NCBI RefSeq assembly: GCF_036067295.1
Contig: NZ_CP107954.1
Coordinates: 186,001 to 250,000 of the forward strand
Direction of reading: 5' to 3'
DNA from: Kribbella sp. NBC_00382
GTDB lineage: Bacteria; Actinomycetota; Actinomycetes; Propionibacteriales; Kribbellaceae
Length of the DNA: 64,000 bases
This document shows positions 8,151-16,349 of this stretch, piece by piece (the stretch's first letter is position 1; every line of letters begins with the position of its first letter). The notes under the pieces were generated by a model, which saw only the letters and a list, made by a program, of their open reading frames with translations, ran no database searches and was not told where the DNA came from. The translations under genes and the position numbers were made by a program.

Positions 8151-9365
8151 ATGGTCAGCAGCGAGGTCGCCGAGGCAGTGGAACTGGCCCACGCTCAGGA
8201 GTGGGCCCAGGTCTTGGCGACCACCGCTCGGGTGGCCGCCGATCTCGACCTGGCGGAGGACTGCGTCCAGGACGCGTACGCGAAGGCGCTCGTGCACTGG
8301 TCCGAGCAGGGCATCCCCCGCCGGCCCGGCGCCTGGCTGACCACGGTCGCCACCCGCCGGGCGCTCGAGCATCGCCGCCGGGCGGAGGTCTCGCAGCGCA
8401 AGCTACCGCTGCTCATCTCGGAGCCCGACCTCCAGGACGCCTTCCCCGACGACCGGCTGCGGCTGGTCTTCACCTGCTGCCACCCAGCGCTGGCGCAGGA
8501 GGCACGGATTGCGCTCACCCTGCGACTGGTCTGCGGCCTGTCGTCCGCTGAGATCGCGAAGGCCTTCCTGGTCAAGGAGACCGCCATGCAGGCCCGGATC
8601 ACCCGCGCCAAGCAGAAGATCACCCAGTCACGCATCCCCTACCGGATCCCCCGGCTCACCGACCTGCCCGAGCGGATCGACGCGGTCCTCGACGTCATCC
8701 ACCTGGTCTACTCAGCCGGCCACACCGCCAAGTTCGGCGACGACCTGATCCGCTACGACCTGACCCGCCGAGGCCTGGACCTGGCCCGGATGGTCCACCT
8801 CCTCCTACCCGACAGCGGCGAAGCAACCGCCCTCCTCGGACTACTGGTGCTCACCCACGCCCGAGAGCCCGCCCGGGTCTCCGGCGGCGCCCTGGTACTC
8901 CTGCCCGAGCAGGACCGATCGCTGTGGGACCGGGACCTGATCACCGAAGGCCTGGCCTTGGTCACCGCGTCCCTGCAATCACGTGCTGGCCGCTTCGCCT
9001 TGATGGCTGCCGTAGCCGCAGTACACAGCGAAGCCCGTACCTGGGAAGAGACCGACTGGCAGGAGATCCTCGGCCTGTACGACCTACTCCTCACCCGCTG
9101 GCCGTCACCGGTCGTGGCCCTCAACAGAGCGGTAGCCCTCAGCTACACCGACGGACCCGCCGCAGCGCTCGCAGTACTCGACACCCTGTCCGACGAGCCA
9201 GCTCTAGCCACCTACCCGTACTACGCCTCGACCCGCGCCGACCTGCTCCGGCGTACTGGCCAACTACAGGCAGCAACAGCGGCGTACGAGGAAGCCCTGG
9301 CCTTCACCGACAACACCACCGAGGCCGCCTTCTTGACTGCCCGCCTGGACGAACTGCGATCCTGA
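8151..9365 (+). CDS. ECF sigma factor with C-terminal TPR-like domain (ECF42 type)
   Basis: 404 aa, about twice the length of a simple ECF sigma factor. Residues 1-75 are region 2 (DLAEDCVQDAYAKALVHW). Residues about 110-160 are region 4 with an HTH (RLVCGLSSAEIAKAFLVKETAMQARITRAKQKI). The remaining 240 residues are helical and TPR-like (LNRAVALSYTDGPAAALAVLDTL). This architecture and the adjacent DGPF gene match ECF42, a group in which the C-terminal extension, rather than an anti-sigma factor, is thought to control activity. No anti-sigma gene is visible nearby. Coupled to the DGPF gene; the SGNH gene starts 4 bp after it and is probably co-transcribed. Confidence 0.92.
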   Translation: MVSSEVAEAVELAHAQEWAQVLATTARVAADLDLAEDCVQDAYAKALVHWSEQGIPRRPGAWLTTVATRRALEHRRRAEVSQRKLPLLISEPDLQDAFPDDRLRLVFTCCHPALAQEARIALTLRLVCGLSSAEIAKAFLVKETAMQARITRAKQKITQSRIPYRIPRLTDLPERIDAVLDVIHLVYSAGHTAKFGDDLIRYDLTRRGLDLARMVHLLLPDSGEATALLGLLVLTHAREPARVSGGALVLLPEQDRSLWDRDLITEGLALVTASLQSRAGRFALMAAVAAVHSEARTWEETDWQEILGLYDLLLTRWPSPVVALNRAVALSYTDGPAAALAVLDTLSDEPALATYPYYASTRADLLRRTGQLQAATAAYEEALAFTDNTTEAAFLTARLDELRS

Positions 9366-9369
9366 CCGG

Positions 9370-9999
9370 ATGCGGATCCTGTTCGTCGGCAACAGCTTCA
9401 CGGCGCGCAACAACCTGCCCGCCCTGATCGCCACCCTGGCCGCGGAACGCGGTATCACCATCGACCACAAACTCATCTCGGCCGGCGGCGCCTCCCTCCG
9501 CCAGCACCTCAACGCCGGCAAGGCCTTGGCAGAGCTTGCCATTGGCAACTACGACACGGTCGTCCTGCAGGAGCAGAGCACCCTCCCGCTCAAGAACCCC
9601 GCCCGGATGCACGAGAACATCCGCGACTTCCACACCGCGATCACCGAGGTAGGCGCCCAGACCGCCCTGTACATGACCTGGTCCCGCAAGAACCAGCCGC
9701 AAGCCCCGTTCACCACCGCCTACGCGACCATCGCGGCGGAGCTCGGCTGCACCCTCGTCCCGGCCGGCCTGATCTGGGAACACTTCCAGTCGGCCCATCC
9801 GACGCCGTCCCTGCACGACGCCGACAACTCCCACCCAGCCCTCGCCGGCAGCTACCTCACCGCCTGCGTCTTCCTGATCTCCCTCCTCCAGGAAGACCCG
9901 ACCGGCATCGACGTTCCGGTCAAAGGCCTCCCCGAACAGACGGCCGCCGTTCTGCGCGGCGCTGCCTGGACGATCAGCGAACTCATCGCCGGCGTTTAG
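9370..9999 (+). CDS. SGNH/GDSL-type hydrolase-like protein
   Basis: 209 aa. The N-terminal block MRILFVGNSFTARNNLP supplies the nucleophile Ser9 in a GNSF motif. Block II Gly is in SAGGASL, and the C-terminal DNSHPALAGSYL supplies the Asp-x-x-His of an SGNH hydrolase. The overall pattern resembles DUF4886-like SGNH proteins. No signal peptide, so probably cytoplasmic. It starts 4 bp after the ECF sigma gene and is probably in the same transcript. Substrate unknown; ester or acetyl-group hydrolysis is the family expectation. Confidence 0.8.
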   Translation: MRILFVGNSFTARNNLPALIATLAAERGITIDHKLISAGGASLRQHLNAGKALAELAIGNYDTVVLQEQSTLPLKNPARMHENIRDFHTAITEVGAQTALYMTWSRKNQPQAPFTTAYATIAAELGCTLVPAGLIWEHFQSAHPTPSLHDADNSHPALAGSYLTACVFLISLLQEDPTGIDVPVKGLPEQTAAVLRGAAWTISELIAGV

Positions 10000-10117
10000 G
10001 TATTTGAACGCTCAAACGAACCTTGGGCCCTAGGCGGACCGCGCCTCCACTACTTAGCGTTACGGCAGCTGGTGCACGCGGAGGGGTGTGCGCCACGTTG
10101 TTCACGGAGGGCCATTG

Positions 10118-10813
10118 ATGTCAGAGCGCGTCTTCTTCACCCGGCACGCGTCGCTGGCGGCGGTCCTGACGGTGGCCGCCGTCGTGTTCGCCGGGATCAT
10201 TCACGCCCATGACGGCGACCACGCGAGCGGCGCTGATGAGTACGGCCTGACGACGGTGGCCGGCCAATTGCCGGTCGGGAGGGATCTGCCGGTCCCGACC
10301 GGCCTGCCTGCCGATGCCGACGGCGACGAGGGCTCGCCGCTGACCACCCACGGATCGTTCACCGACGGCAACAACAAGCTGACCGTCACCCGGGTCAGCG
10401 GGGCGGGAAGGGTGACCGACCACGGTGACGGCACCTGGTCCTGGTCGTACACCAGCGCCGACGACGCGTCCGGCATCGTCGTGGTCCGGGCCACGGACGG
10501 TCGGCTCGCGACCGGGACCGAGGCGTTCGGCTGGACGGCGGCCAACGTCGCGCCCAGTTTCGACCACCCGCGCAGTACCCGGCTAGGCGCCCGCGCCGTT
10601 GCGGTGCGCGCGTCGTACCGCGATCCGGGAGCAGCCGACACGCACACCGCCTTCGTCCGCTGGGGTGACGGCAGCACGACGCTCGCCGCCTCGGCGCGCG
10701 GCGCGGTGACCGGAAGCCATGTCTATGCCGCGAACGGCAGCTACCGGATCGGCATCAGCATCATCGACGACAACGACGGCAGGGACTCGACGCAGGTCGG
10801 CCTGCGCAACTAA
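10118..10813 (+). CDS. Exported PKD-like domain protein
   Basis: 231 aa from the ATG preceded by GGAGGG (10105-10110); an in-frame GTG 30 bp upstream is less likely. A signal-like segment (LAAVLTVAAVVFAGIIHAH) is followed by a His/Asp-rich stretch and two beta-rich repeats. The second contains a PKD-style signature (VRWGDGSTT...GSHVYAANGSYRIGISIIDDNDG). PKD folds are used for protein or polysaccharide contacts outside the cell. No enzyme domain is visible. It converges on the two-component system across a shared hairpin. Confidence 0.75.
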   Translation: MSERVFFTRHASLAAVLTVAAVVFAGIIHAHDGDHASGADEYGLTTVAGQLPVGRDLPVPTGLPADADGDEGSPLTTHGSFTDGNNKLTVTRVSGAGRVTDHGDGTWSWSYTSADDASGIVVVRATDGRLATGTEAFGWTAANVAPSFDHPRSTRLGARAVAVRASYRDPGAADTHTAFVRWGDGSTTLAASARGAVTGSHVYAANGSYRIGISIIDDNDGRDSTQVGLRN

Positions 10814-10817
10814 ACGT

Positions 10818-10856
10818 TCGTGAGGGCGGCCAGGAGGGGGGAGGCCGCCCTCACGA
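10818..10856. terminator. Bidirectional terminator hairpin
   Basis: A 14-bp perfect inverted repeat (TCGTGAGGGCGGCC and complement, 11-nt purine-rich loop) lies between the PKD-like gene and the response regulator. It overlaps the last codons of the regulator. Confidence 0.7.
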
Positions 10857-11507
10857 CCGATCGTCGTCGCTGAGCAGGTCGATCGCGGCCTGCCGGTCCT
10901 TGACCCGGAGCTTGCGAAGTACCGACGAGATGTGCACCCGCACGGTGGTCGGCGACAGGAACAGCCGCTTGGCCACCTCGTCGGTGCTCAGCCCGTCGGC
11001 CAGCAGCTCCATCACCTCCCACTCGCGGGAGGTGAGCCGGGCCGCCACCTTCGGCCGGCGACCGAACCGGGGCCGGCCGGGCGTCCGGAACTCGTTCAGG
11101 ATGCGGGCCACCAGCGACCGCGGGATCGCCGCCTCGCCGGACAGCACCCCGCGCAACGCGGCGGGCAGCCGGACCGGGTCGGTGTCCTTGAGCAGGTAGC
11201 CCGACGCGCCGGCCCGGAGCGAGTCGAACAGGTCGGAGTCGTCGCGCGAGACAGTGAGCATCACGATCGCCACCTCGGGCCGCAACTGGGCGATCTCGGC
11301 CGCCGCCCGGATGCCGTTGCCCGGCATGTGCACGTCCAGCAGCACCACGTCCGGATCGTGCTCCTGAACCAGCCGCACTGCCGCCGGCCCGCTCGCCGCC
11401 TCGGCACAGACCTCGAAACCGCCTATCTCCAGGGCCGTCCGGATCTGGCTGCGCAGTTGCGGGTGGTCGTCGGCGATCACCACCCGGCGGGGTTCGGGGT
11501 TCACCAT
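10851..11507 (-). CDS. NarL/LuxR-family response regulator
   Basis: 218 aa. The receiver domain has acidic pair Asp13-Asp14, phospho-acceptor Asp58 in VVLLDVHMPGNG, and the switch Thr in MLTVSRDD. A linker leads to a C-terminal LuxR HTH (LTSREWEVMELLADGLSTDEVAKRLFLSPTTVRVHISSVLRKL). Its GTG start overlaps the histidine kinase gene by 7 bp, so the two are translated together. The phosphorylated form should bind DNA as a dimer. Targets are not shown by the sequence; the convergent PKD-like gene is only a neighbour. Confidence 0.93.
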   Translation of the reverse strand: MVNPEPRRVVIADDHPQLRSQIRTALEIGGFEVCAEAASGPAAVRLVQEHDPDVVLLDVHMPGNGIRAAAEIAQLRPEVAIVMLTVSRDDSDLFDSLRAGASGYLLKDTDPVRLPAALRGVLSGEAAIPRSLVARILNEFRTPGRPRFGRRPKVAARLTSREWEVMELLADGLSTDEVAKRLFLSPTTVRVHISSVLRKLRVKDRQAAIDLLSDDDRS

Positions 11508-12913
11508 CTGACCTGCACCGTCGTACCGCCTCCCGGCGTCGACTCGATCCGGAACACCCCCGGCAGGGCCTCCGCGCGTTCCCGCATGCTGATCAACCCG
11601 AAACCCTGATGGCCGGGTGTCCGGCCGGCGGGCTCGAACCCCGTTCCGTCGTCGGTCACCTCCAGCAGCCGGCCCGCGCCGTCCTGCGCGAGCCGGACGC
11701 GGATCCGCTCCGCCCGGCCATGCCGTACGGCGTTCAGGACAGCCTCCCGAGCCACCCGGACCAGCGCATGCCGCTGGTCGGTATCGGCGGCGATCGAGGC
11801 GTCCAGTTCCAGCGCCAGCGCAACGCCGTACCGCTCGGCGATCTGCTCGAGCGCGCGTTCCAGGGCATCGGCGAGCGGCTCGTCACCGGCCCGGCCCAGC
11901 GCGACCAGCATCTGTCGCGCCTCGTCCAGCGCCCGGTCGCTCGAGGCGACGATCCGGCCGACGCGTTCCTCGTCCACCGAGGCGAAAGCGGCCAGCTCGG
12001 AGCGGATGTAGCCCAGCTCCTGCAGTACGCCGTCGTGCATCTCCCGTGCGACTCTCCGCCGGTCCTCGGCCACGGCTGCCTCGGCCTGCGCCCCCCAGTA
12101 GCGGCTGATCTCCCGGCCGGCACCGACCAGCAGCAGGAGGTAGCAGCCAGTTCGGAGTATGTCGCCGCTGTAGACCCAGTCCGGCCCGCTCGCCGGGAAG
12201 ATCAGGTAATTCGCTCTGGCCAACGCACCCAGTGCGCAGGCTGGTCCGAGCCACCGCAGCAGTACGTCGTCCCGCTCGCGTGCCTCGACTGTGAACGCCA
12301 CCGCCGCCGCGGCGAAGGCGACCAGCGTGACGACCTGCGCGATCAGGAGAACCGGATGACCATGACTGCTGACCGGCGGACGGAACCCGCCCTCCTCCTG
12401 CTCTGCCCCTGGCAGGTTGTCGCGCTGCCACAGCAGTACGAGAGCGATGACCAGTACTACGCCGAAGGGGGGCACAGCCAGCCATCGTTGCCACACTGAC
12501 CGCACCGAGCGCCGTGGAAGCAGCGCGGCCGCGACGATCAGCAAGGTGCCCAGCACCCGGAGCGGAGGGGGCAGCCACAGCCCCAGCAGACCCACCCACT
12601 CCGTATGGGCCAAGGTCAGTGCCAGTCCGGCATTCGCTACGGCCAGCAAGGCGAATCCCTGCAGCAGTAACAGATCCTGCCGACTCCCACTGCGCCGGAA
12701 CCGGCCGTACACGAGGTACGACAAGAGCACCGCCACACAGGCGTCGACCGTCTCCAGAACCAGGTGCGACGCAGGGCTCCGGTACTCCCACGCGCGTTGC
12801 CCTGCCGCGAACAGAGCGACCGTGATCACCACGCCGACCACGGCGATCAGCATGGTCACAGGAGACGCGCGACCCCCGGCCCTCGGCCGCGCCCTCGTCA
12901 CGGCATTGCTCAT
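11501..12913 (-). CDS. Membrane sensor histidine kinase (HisKA_3 / NarX-like)
   Basis: 470 aa. The N-terminal 265 residues hold about seven hydrophobic segments and no recognisable periplasmic sensor domain, suggesting that the membrane region itself senses. The HisKA_3 dimerisation helix follows with phospho-acceptor His293 (VAREMHDGVLQEL). The HATPase domain has the N-box REAVLNAVRHG, DDGTGF and GFGLISMRERAEAL. It is upstream of, and overlaps, its response regulator. The signal is unknown. Confidence 0.93.
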   Translation of the reverse strand: MSNAVTRARPRAGGRASPVTMLIAVVGVVITVALFAAGQRAWEYRSPASHLVLETVDACVAVLLSYLVYGRFRRSGSRQDLLLLQGFALLAVANAGLALTLAHTEWVGLLGLWLPPPLRVLGTLLIVAAALLPRRSVRSVWQRWLAVPPFGVVLVIALVLLWQRDNLPGAEQEEGGFRPPVSSHGHPVLLIAQVVTLVAFAAAAVAFTVEARERDDVLLRWLGPACALGALARANYLIFPASGPDWVYSGDILRTGCYLLLLVGAGREISRYWGAQAEAAVAEDRRRVAREMHDGVLQELGYIRSELAAFASVDEERVGRIVASSDRALDEARQMLVALGRAGDEPLADALERALEQIAERYGVALALELDASIAADTDQRHALVRVAREAVLNAVRHGRAERIRVRLAQDGAGRLLEVTDDGTGFEPAGRTPGHQGFGLISMRERAEALPGVFRIESTPGGGTTVQVRW

Positions 12914-12943
12914 GGTTACCGACCGTACGCCCTAGGCGCTGGT

Positions 12944-12984
12944 CCCTGCACCTCCACGACCCGCCGGGCCGGGGAGGTGCAGGG
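12944..12984. terminator. Terminator of the CUT1 sugar-transport operon
   Basis: CCCTGCACCTCC and its exact complement form a 12-bp stem just beyond the stop of the last permease gene on the minus strand; the kinase gene starts 31 bp on the other side. Confidence 0.6.
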
Positions 12985-12990
12985 TTGGGC

Positions 12991-13818
12991 TCAGCCCTTG
13001 ATGGCGCCGCCGAGAGCGAAGGCGCCGCCCAGCTTCCTGCTCAGCAGCAGGTAGAGCAGCAGGACGGGCATCGTGTAGATGAGGGAGTACGCGGCCAGCT
13101 GGCCGTAGTTCGGTTCGCCGTACTGGCCGAAGAAGGTGAAGATGCTCACCGAGGCCGGCAGACGTTCAGGCGACAGCAGCAGCATGAAGGGAACGAAGAA
13201 GTTGCCCCACATGCCGATGAAGGTGAAGATGCCGACCACCGCGATGCCCGGCCACATCAGCGGCAGGACGATCCGGCGGAGCGCCTGCATGTTGCTGGCG
13301 CCGTCGACCCAGGCCGCTTCCTCCAGCGAGATCGGCACGCCGTCCATGAACGTCTTGGTCAGCCAGATCGCGAACGGCAGCGACGAGGTCGCCATGAACA
13401 GGATCGTGCCGCCGAGCGTGTCGACCAGGTTGAGCTGCACGAACAGGCCGTAGACCGGCACCATCACCGCGGTGATCGGCAACCCCGTGCAGAACAGCAC
13501 GGTCAGCAGGAACGGCCGGTTGAACTTGGTCTTGAACCGGGACAGCGGATACGCCGCCAGCACCGAGCACAACATCGTCAGCAACGCCGACCCGCCGCAC
13601 AGCACGATCCCGTTCAGGACCGGCCGGTACGTCGTGGTGACGTTCAGGACCGCCTTGAAGTTCGCGAAGGTCGGGTCGGTCGGCAGCTCGACCCGCAGCC
13701 CCGCCGTCCGGTTGACCGACGCGAACAGCACCCACAGCAACGGCAGGATGAACAGCACGCCGAGGAAGAGCAGGACGAGGTTCTGGGTCAGTTTGCTGAC
13801 CCGGTCCCGGGCGATCAT
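12991..13818 (-). CDS. CUT1 carbohydrate ABC transporter permease (MalG-like)
   Basis: 275 aa with six transmembrane segments. It carries the inner-membrane permease EAA loop, EEAAWVDGASNMQALRRIVLPLMWPGI, which docks to the ATPase. The C-terminus (RKLGGAFALGGAIKG) is the usual MalG-type end. The ATG at 13818 overlaps the stop of the upstream permease by 4 bp (ATGA). It is the last gene of a three-gene operon encoding binding protein, MalF-type and MalG-type permeases; no ATPase gene is present, so a shared MsiK-type ATPase elsewhere is inferred. Confidence 0.92.
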   Translation of the reverse strand: MIARDRVSKLTQNLVLLFLGVLFILPLLWVLFASVNRTAGLRVELPTDPTFANFKAVLNVTTTYRPVLNGIVLCGGSALLTMLCSVLAAYPLSRFKTKFNRPFLLTVLFCTGLPITAVMVPVYGLFVQLNLVDTLGGTILFMATSSLPFAIWLTKTFMDGVPISLEEAAWVDGASNMQALRRIVLPLMWPGIAVVGIFTFIGMWGNFFVPFMLLLSPERLPASVSIFTFFGQYGEPNYGQLAAYSLIYTMPVLLLYLLLSRKLGGAFALGGAIKG

Positions 13819-14750
13819 GCGGCCTCCGAGTTCAGTCCACGTAGGTAGATCAGCGAGAAGACCGCACCGATCGCGAGCATCACCAGCGCGATCGCGGTGC
13901 CGTAGCCGATCTGCGAGAAGCTGAACGCCTGCTCGTACATGTAGAGCGGCAGCGTCTGGCTCTTGGTGCCAGGGCCACCACGGGTCATCGCGAAGATCAG
14001 GCCGAACACGCTCAGCGTCTGCAGCGTGATCAGCATCAGGTTGGTCATGATGGCGCGGCTGATCATCGGCAGCGTGACGAAGATCAGCCGCCGGAGACCG
14101 GTCGCGCCGTCCATCTCGGCCGACTCCTCGATCTCCTTCGGTACTTCGCTCAGCGCGGCCGAGTAGACCAGCATCGAGAACGCCGTACCCCGCCAGATGT
14201 TGGCGATCGACACCGCGATGATCGGTGCCGCGTACAACCAGTCCTGGCCGGGCAGCCCGACCTTGTGCAGGATCACGTTCAGCGTGCCGTCGGTGTTGAA
14301 GAAGGCGCTCAGCAGGTACGCCGCGACCACCTCCGGCAGCACCCACGCGCCGATCACGGCGGTACCGACGAAGCTACGGACGACCTTCGTGGACCGGCGC
14401 ATCAGCAGCGCCAGCCCGAGTCCGAGCGTGTTCTGGCCGATGATCGCCGAGATCAGCGTGAAGACCAGGGTGAGCCAGATCGAGTTGGTGAAAGCGTGGC
14501 TGCCGAAGGCCTTGCGGAAGTTGTCCAGCCCGACGAACTGGACGTTCGCCGCCCCGGTACCGGTCAGCGCCATGTTGGTGAAGGCGGCGTAGACGCAGTA
14601 CAGGATCGGGCCGGCCAGGAAGACCAGCATCAGCCCGATGGCCGGTGCCAACGGCAACATCTTGAACAGCTTGGCGCCGCGCGGCGGCCCGCTCTGATCG
14701 GCAGGCTTGCTGCCGATCGGAGCGGGCACGGCGGGAGCAGTCGTCGTCAC
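13815..14750 (-). CDS. CUT1 carbohydrate ABC transporter permease (MalF-like)
   Basis: 311 aa with a Pro-rich cytoplasmic N-terminus and six transmembrane helices. The EAA loop reads EIEESAEMDGATGLRRLIFVTLPMISRAI. GTG start 24 bp after the binding-protein stop. It forms the heterodimeric membrane channel with the MalG-type product of the overlapping downstream gene. Substrate not deducible beyond sugar or oligosaccharide. Confidence 0.92.
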   Translation of the reverse strand: MTTTAPAVPAPIGSKPADQSGPPRGAKLFKMLPLAPAIGLMLVFLAGPILYCVYAAFTNMALTGTGAANVQFVGLDNFRKAFGSHAFTNSIWLTLVFTLISAIIGQNTLGLGLALLMRRSTKVVRSFVGTAVIGAWVLPEVVAAYLLSAFFNTDGTLNVILHKVGLPGQDWLYAAPIIAVSIANIWRGTAFSMLVYSAALSEVPKEIEESAEMDGATGLRRLIFVTLPMISRAIMTNLMLITLQTLSVFGLIFAMTRGGPGTKSQTLPLYMYEQAFSFSQIGYGTAIALVMLAIGAVFSLIYLRGLNSEAA

Positions 14751-14774
14751 AGGGGAATCCCTTTCGAGCTTCTG

Positions 14775-16169
14775 CTAGTTCCCAGCGGTCGTCTTGTCCT
14801 TGCCGACGATGCCTTCGACCGCCTCGTCGTAGTTCTTGGCGGCATCCTCCGGCGACGACTGGCCGGTCATGGTGGCCTCCATCGCGGTGATGATCTCGTT
14901 CGAGACCTTCGGGTACTCCGGCAGCGCCGGGCGGTAGACGGTCACGGCGACCAGGTCGGTGAAGAACTGGGTGCTCTTCGCCGAGGACTTGTAGCCGGTG
15001 TCGGAGGCGACGTCCTTGCGGACCGCGATCTGCGCGCCCTCGGTGGCGTACTTGGTCGCGTTCTTCTGCGTCTGCAGCGACTGGATGAACTTCCAGGCGG
15101 CATCAGGGGACTTCGACTTGGCCGGGATCGCCCAGGTCCAGCCACCGGAGAGGCTGACCTTGCCCTTGCCGCCGCCGTCCTGGGTCGGCATCGCGGTCTG
15201 GCCCATCACCTCGGTCCACTGCGGCCACGGCTTCGCGCCGGTCTTGGTCCAGTTGCCGTAGATCCACGAGCCGTCCAGCGCGATCGCGAGCTTGTTGCCC
15301 GGCAGCAGCTCGGTACCGACCTTGCTGCCCATGTTCGGGTCGAGCGCCTGCTTCGGCGACGGGCCGAGGCCCTCGGTGTAGACGGTCTTGACGAAGTTCA
15401 GCGAGTCCTTGAAGCCCTGGCTGCCGACGACCCACTTCTGCTGGTCGAAGTTGTACAGGGTGTCCTTGGTGCCGTAGAGCAGCATCTCGAAGCCCTGCAT
15501 GGCCGAGGCCTCACCCATCGGCTTACCGGAGTACACGTTCATCGGGATCACGCCGGGCAGCTTCTGCTTCAGCGTCCGCGCGGTGTTCAGCACGTCGTCC
15601 CAGGTCTTCGGCTGCCAGTCGGTCGGCAGGCCGGCCTGCTTGAACAGGTTCTTGTTGTACCAGAGCGCGCGGGTGTCCGTGCCGTCCGGAATGCCGTAGG
15701 TCTTGCCGTCCTGACCCTTCGCGGCGCCCTTGGCGGTGTCCTCGAACTGGCTCCAGTCCGACCAGTTCTTGATGTAGTCGTCGAGCGGCTTCAGGTACCC
15801 CGCCGTGATGTCGGAGTTGATCAGGAACGTGTCCTCGTAGACGATGTCCGGCGCCGTGTTCGGCGAGCGCATCATCAGCTGGAGCTTCGTGTAGTAGTCG
15901 TTCTCACTCGCCACGATCGGGAGGATCTCGACCTTCGAGCCGGGGTTGGCCGCCTCGTACTCGGCCTTCGCGCCGGTGAGGAAGTTCTTCATCACCGTGC
16001 CGGGGCCCCACTGCTGGTAGGCGATCTTGATGTTCGCCGGGCCGGCACTCTGGCTACCGCCGGCATCCGGCGTTTTGGTCGTCGATCCCTGACTACAGGC
16101 CGACACCCCCAGCAGGAGCGCACCGACGGCAAGCACACCTGCGGTCTTCAAACCGTTCTTCATGGCCAT
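14775..16169 (-). CDS. Sugar-binding lipoprotein of the CUT1 transporter
   Basis: 464 aa from the ATG at 16169, chosen because AGGTGG lies about 8 bp upstream; a second ATG two codons later (16163) is possible, and longer in-frame starts lack a signal peptide at their N-terminus. The lipobox LLGVSACS gives the lipidated Cys25. The rest is an extracellular solute-binding protein family 1 fold (YQQWGPGTVMKNFLTGAKAEYEAANPGSKVEILPI; IPDGTDTRALWYNKNLFKQAGL; LALDGSWI). It captures an oligosaccharide for the two downstream permeases. A 12-bp palindrome lies about 105 bp upstream and probably regulates the operon. Confidence 0.93.
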   Translation of the reverse strand: MAMKNGLKTAGVLAVGALLLGVSACSQGSTTKTPDAGGSQSAGPANIKIAYQQWGPGTVMKNFLTGAKAEYEAANPGSKVEILPIVASENDYYTKLQLMMRSPNTAPDIVYEDTFLINSDITAGYLKPLDDYIKNWSDWSQFEDTAKGAAKGQDGKTYGIPDGTDTRALWYNKNLFKQAGLPTDWQPKTWDDVLNTARTLKQKLPGVIPMNVYSGKPMGEASAMQGFEMLLYGTKDTLYNFDQQKWVVGSQGFKDSLNFVKTVYTEGLGPSPKQALDPNMGSKVGTELLPGNKLAIALDGSWIYGNWTKTGAKPWPQWTEVMGQTAMPTQDGGGKGKVSLSGGWTWAIPAKSKSPDAAWKFIQSLQTQKNATKYATEGAQIAVRKDVASDTGYKSSAKSTQFFTDLVAVTVYRPALPEYPKVSNEIITAMEATMTGQSSPEDAAKNYDEAVEGIVGKDKTTAGN

Positions 16170-16274
16170 CACGTCCACCTTCGGGCAATCGTTGTCATCC
16201 CGGTACCACCGCTCAAACCCCCTGGGCTTTCCGTGACCGTAGGAGGCCCAGACCAGTGAAGTCAATGGTTGAGA

Positions 16275-16286
16275 GACAACGTTGTC
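16275..16286. promoter_or_regulatory. Putative LacI-type operator of the CUT1 operon
   Basis: GACAACGTTGTC is a perfect 12-bp palindrome with the central CG typical of LacI-family operators, located upstream of the binding-protein gene. No LacI gene lies beside it, so the regulator would be encoded elsewhere. Confidence 0.5.
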
Positions 16287-16303
16287 CTCGCCGTGACGCC
16301 GTT

Positions 16304-16340
16304 GCGCGGTGACCGGGTCGTAACGATCCGGTCACCGCGC
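16304..16340. terminator. Terminator after the TetR-controlled membrane gene
   Basis: GCGCGGTGACCGG and its exact complement form a 13-bp stem 10 bp beyond the minus-strand stop at 16350. Confidence 0.65.
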
Positions 16341-16349
16341 CGTCATCTG

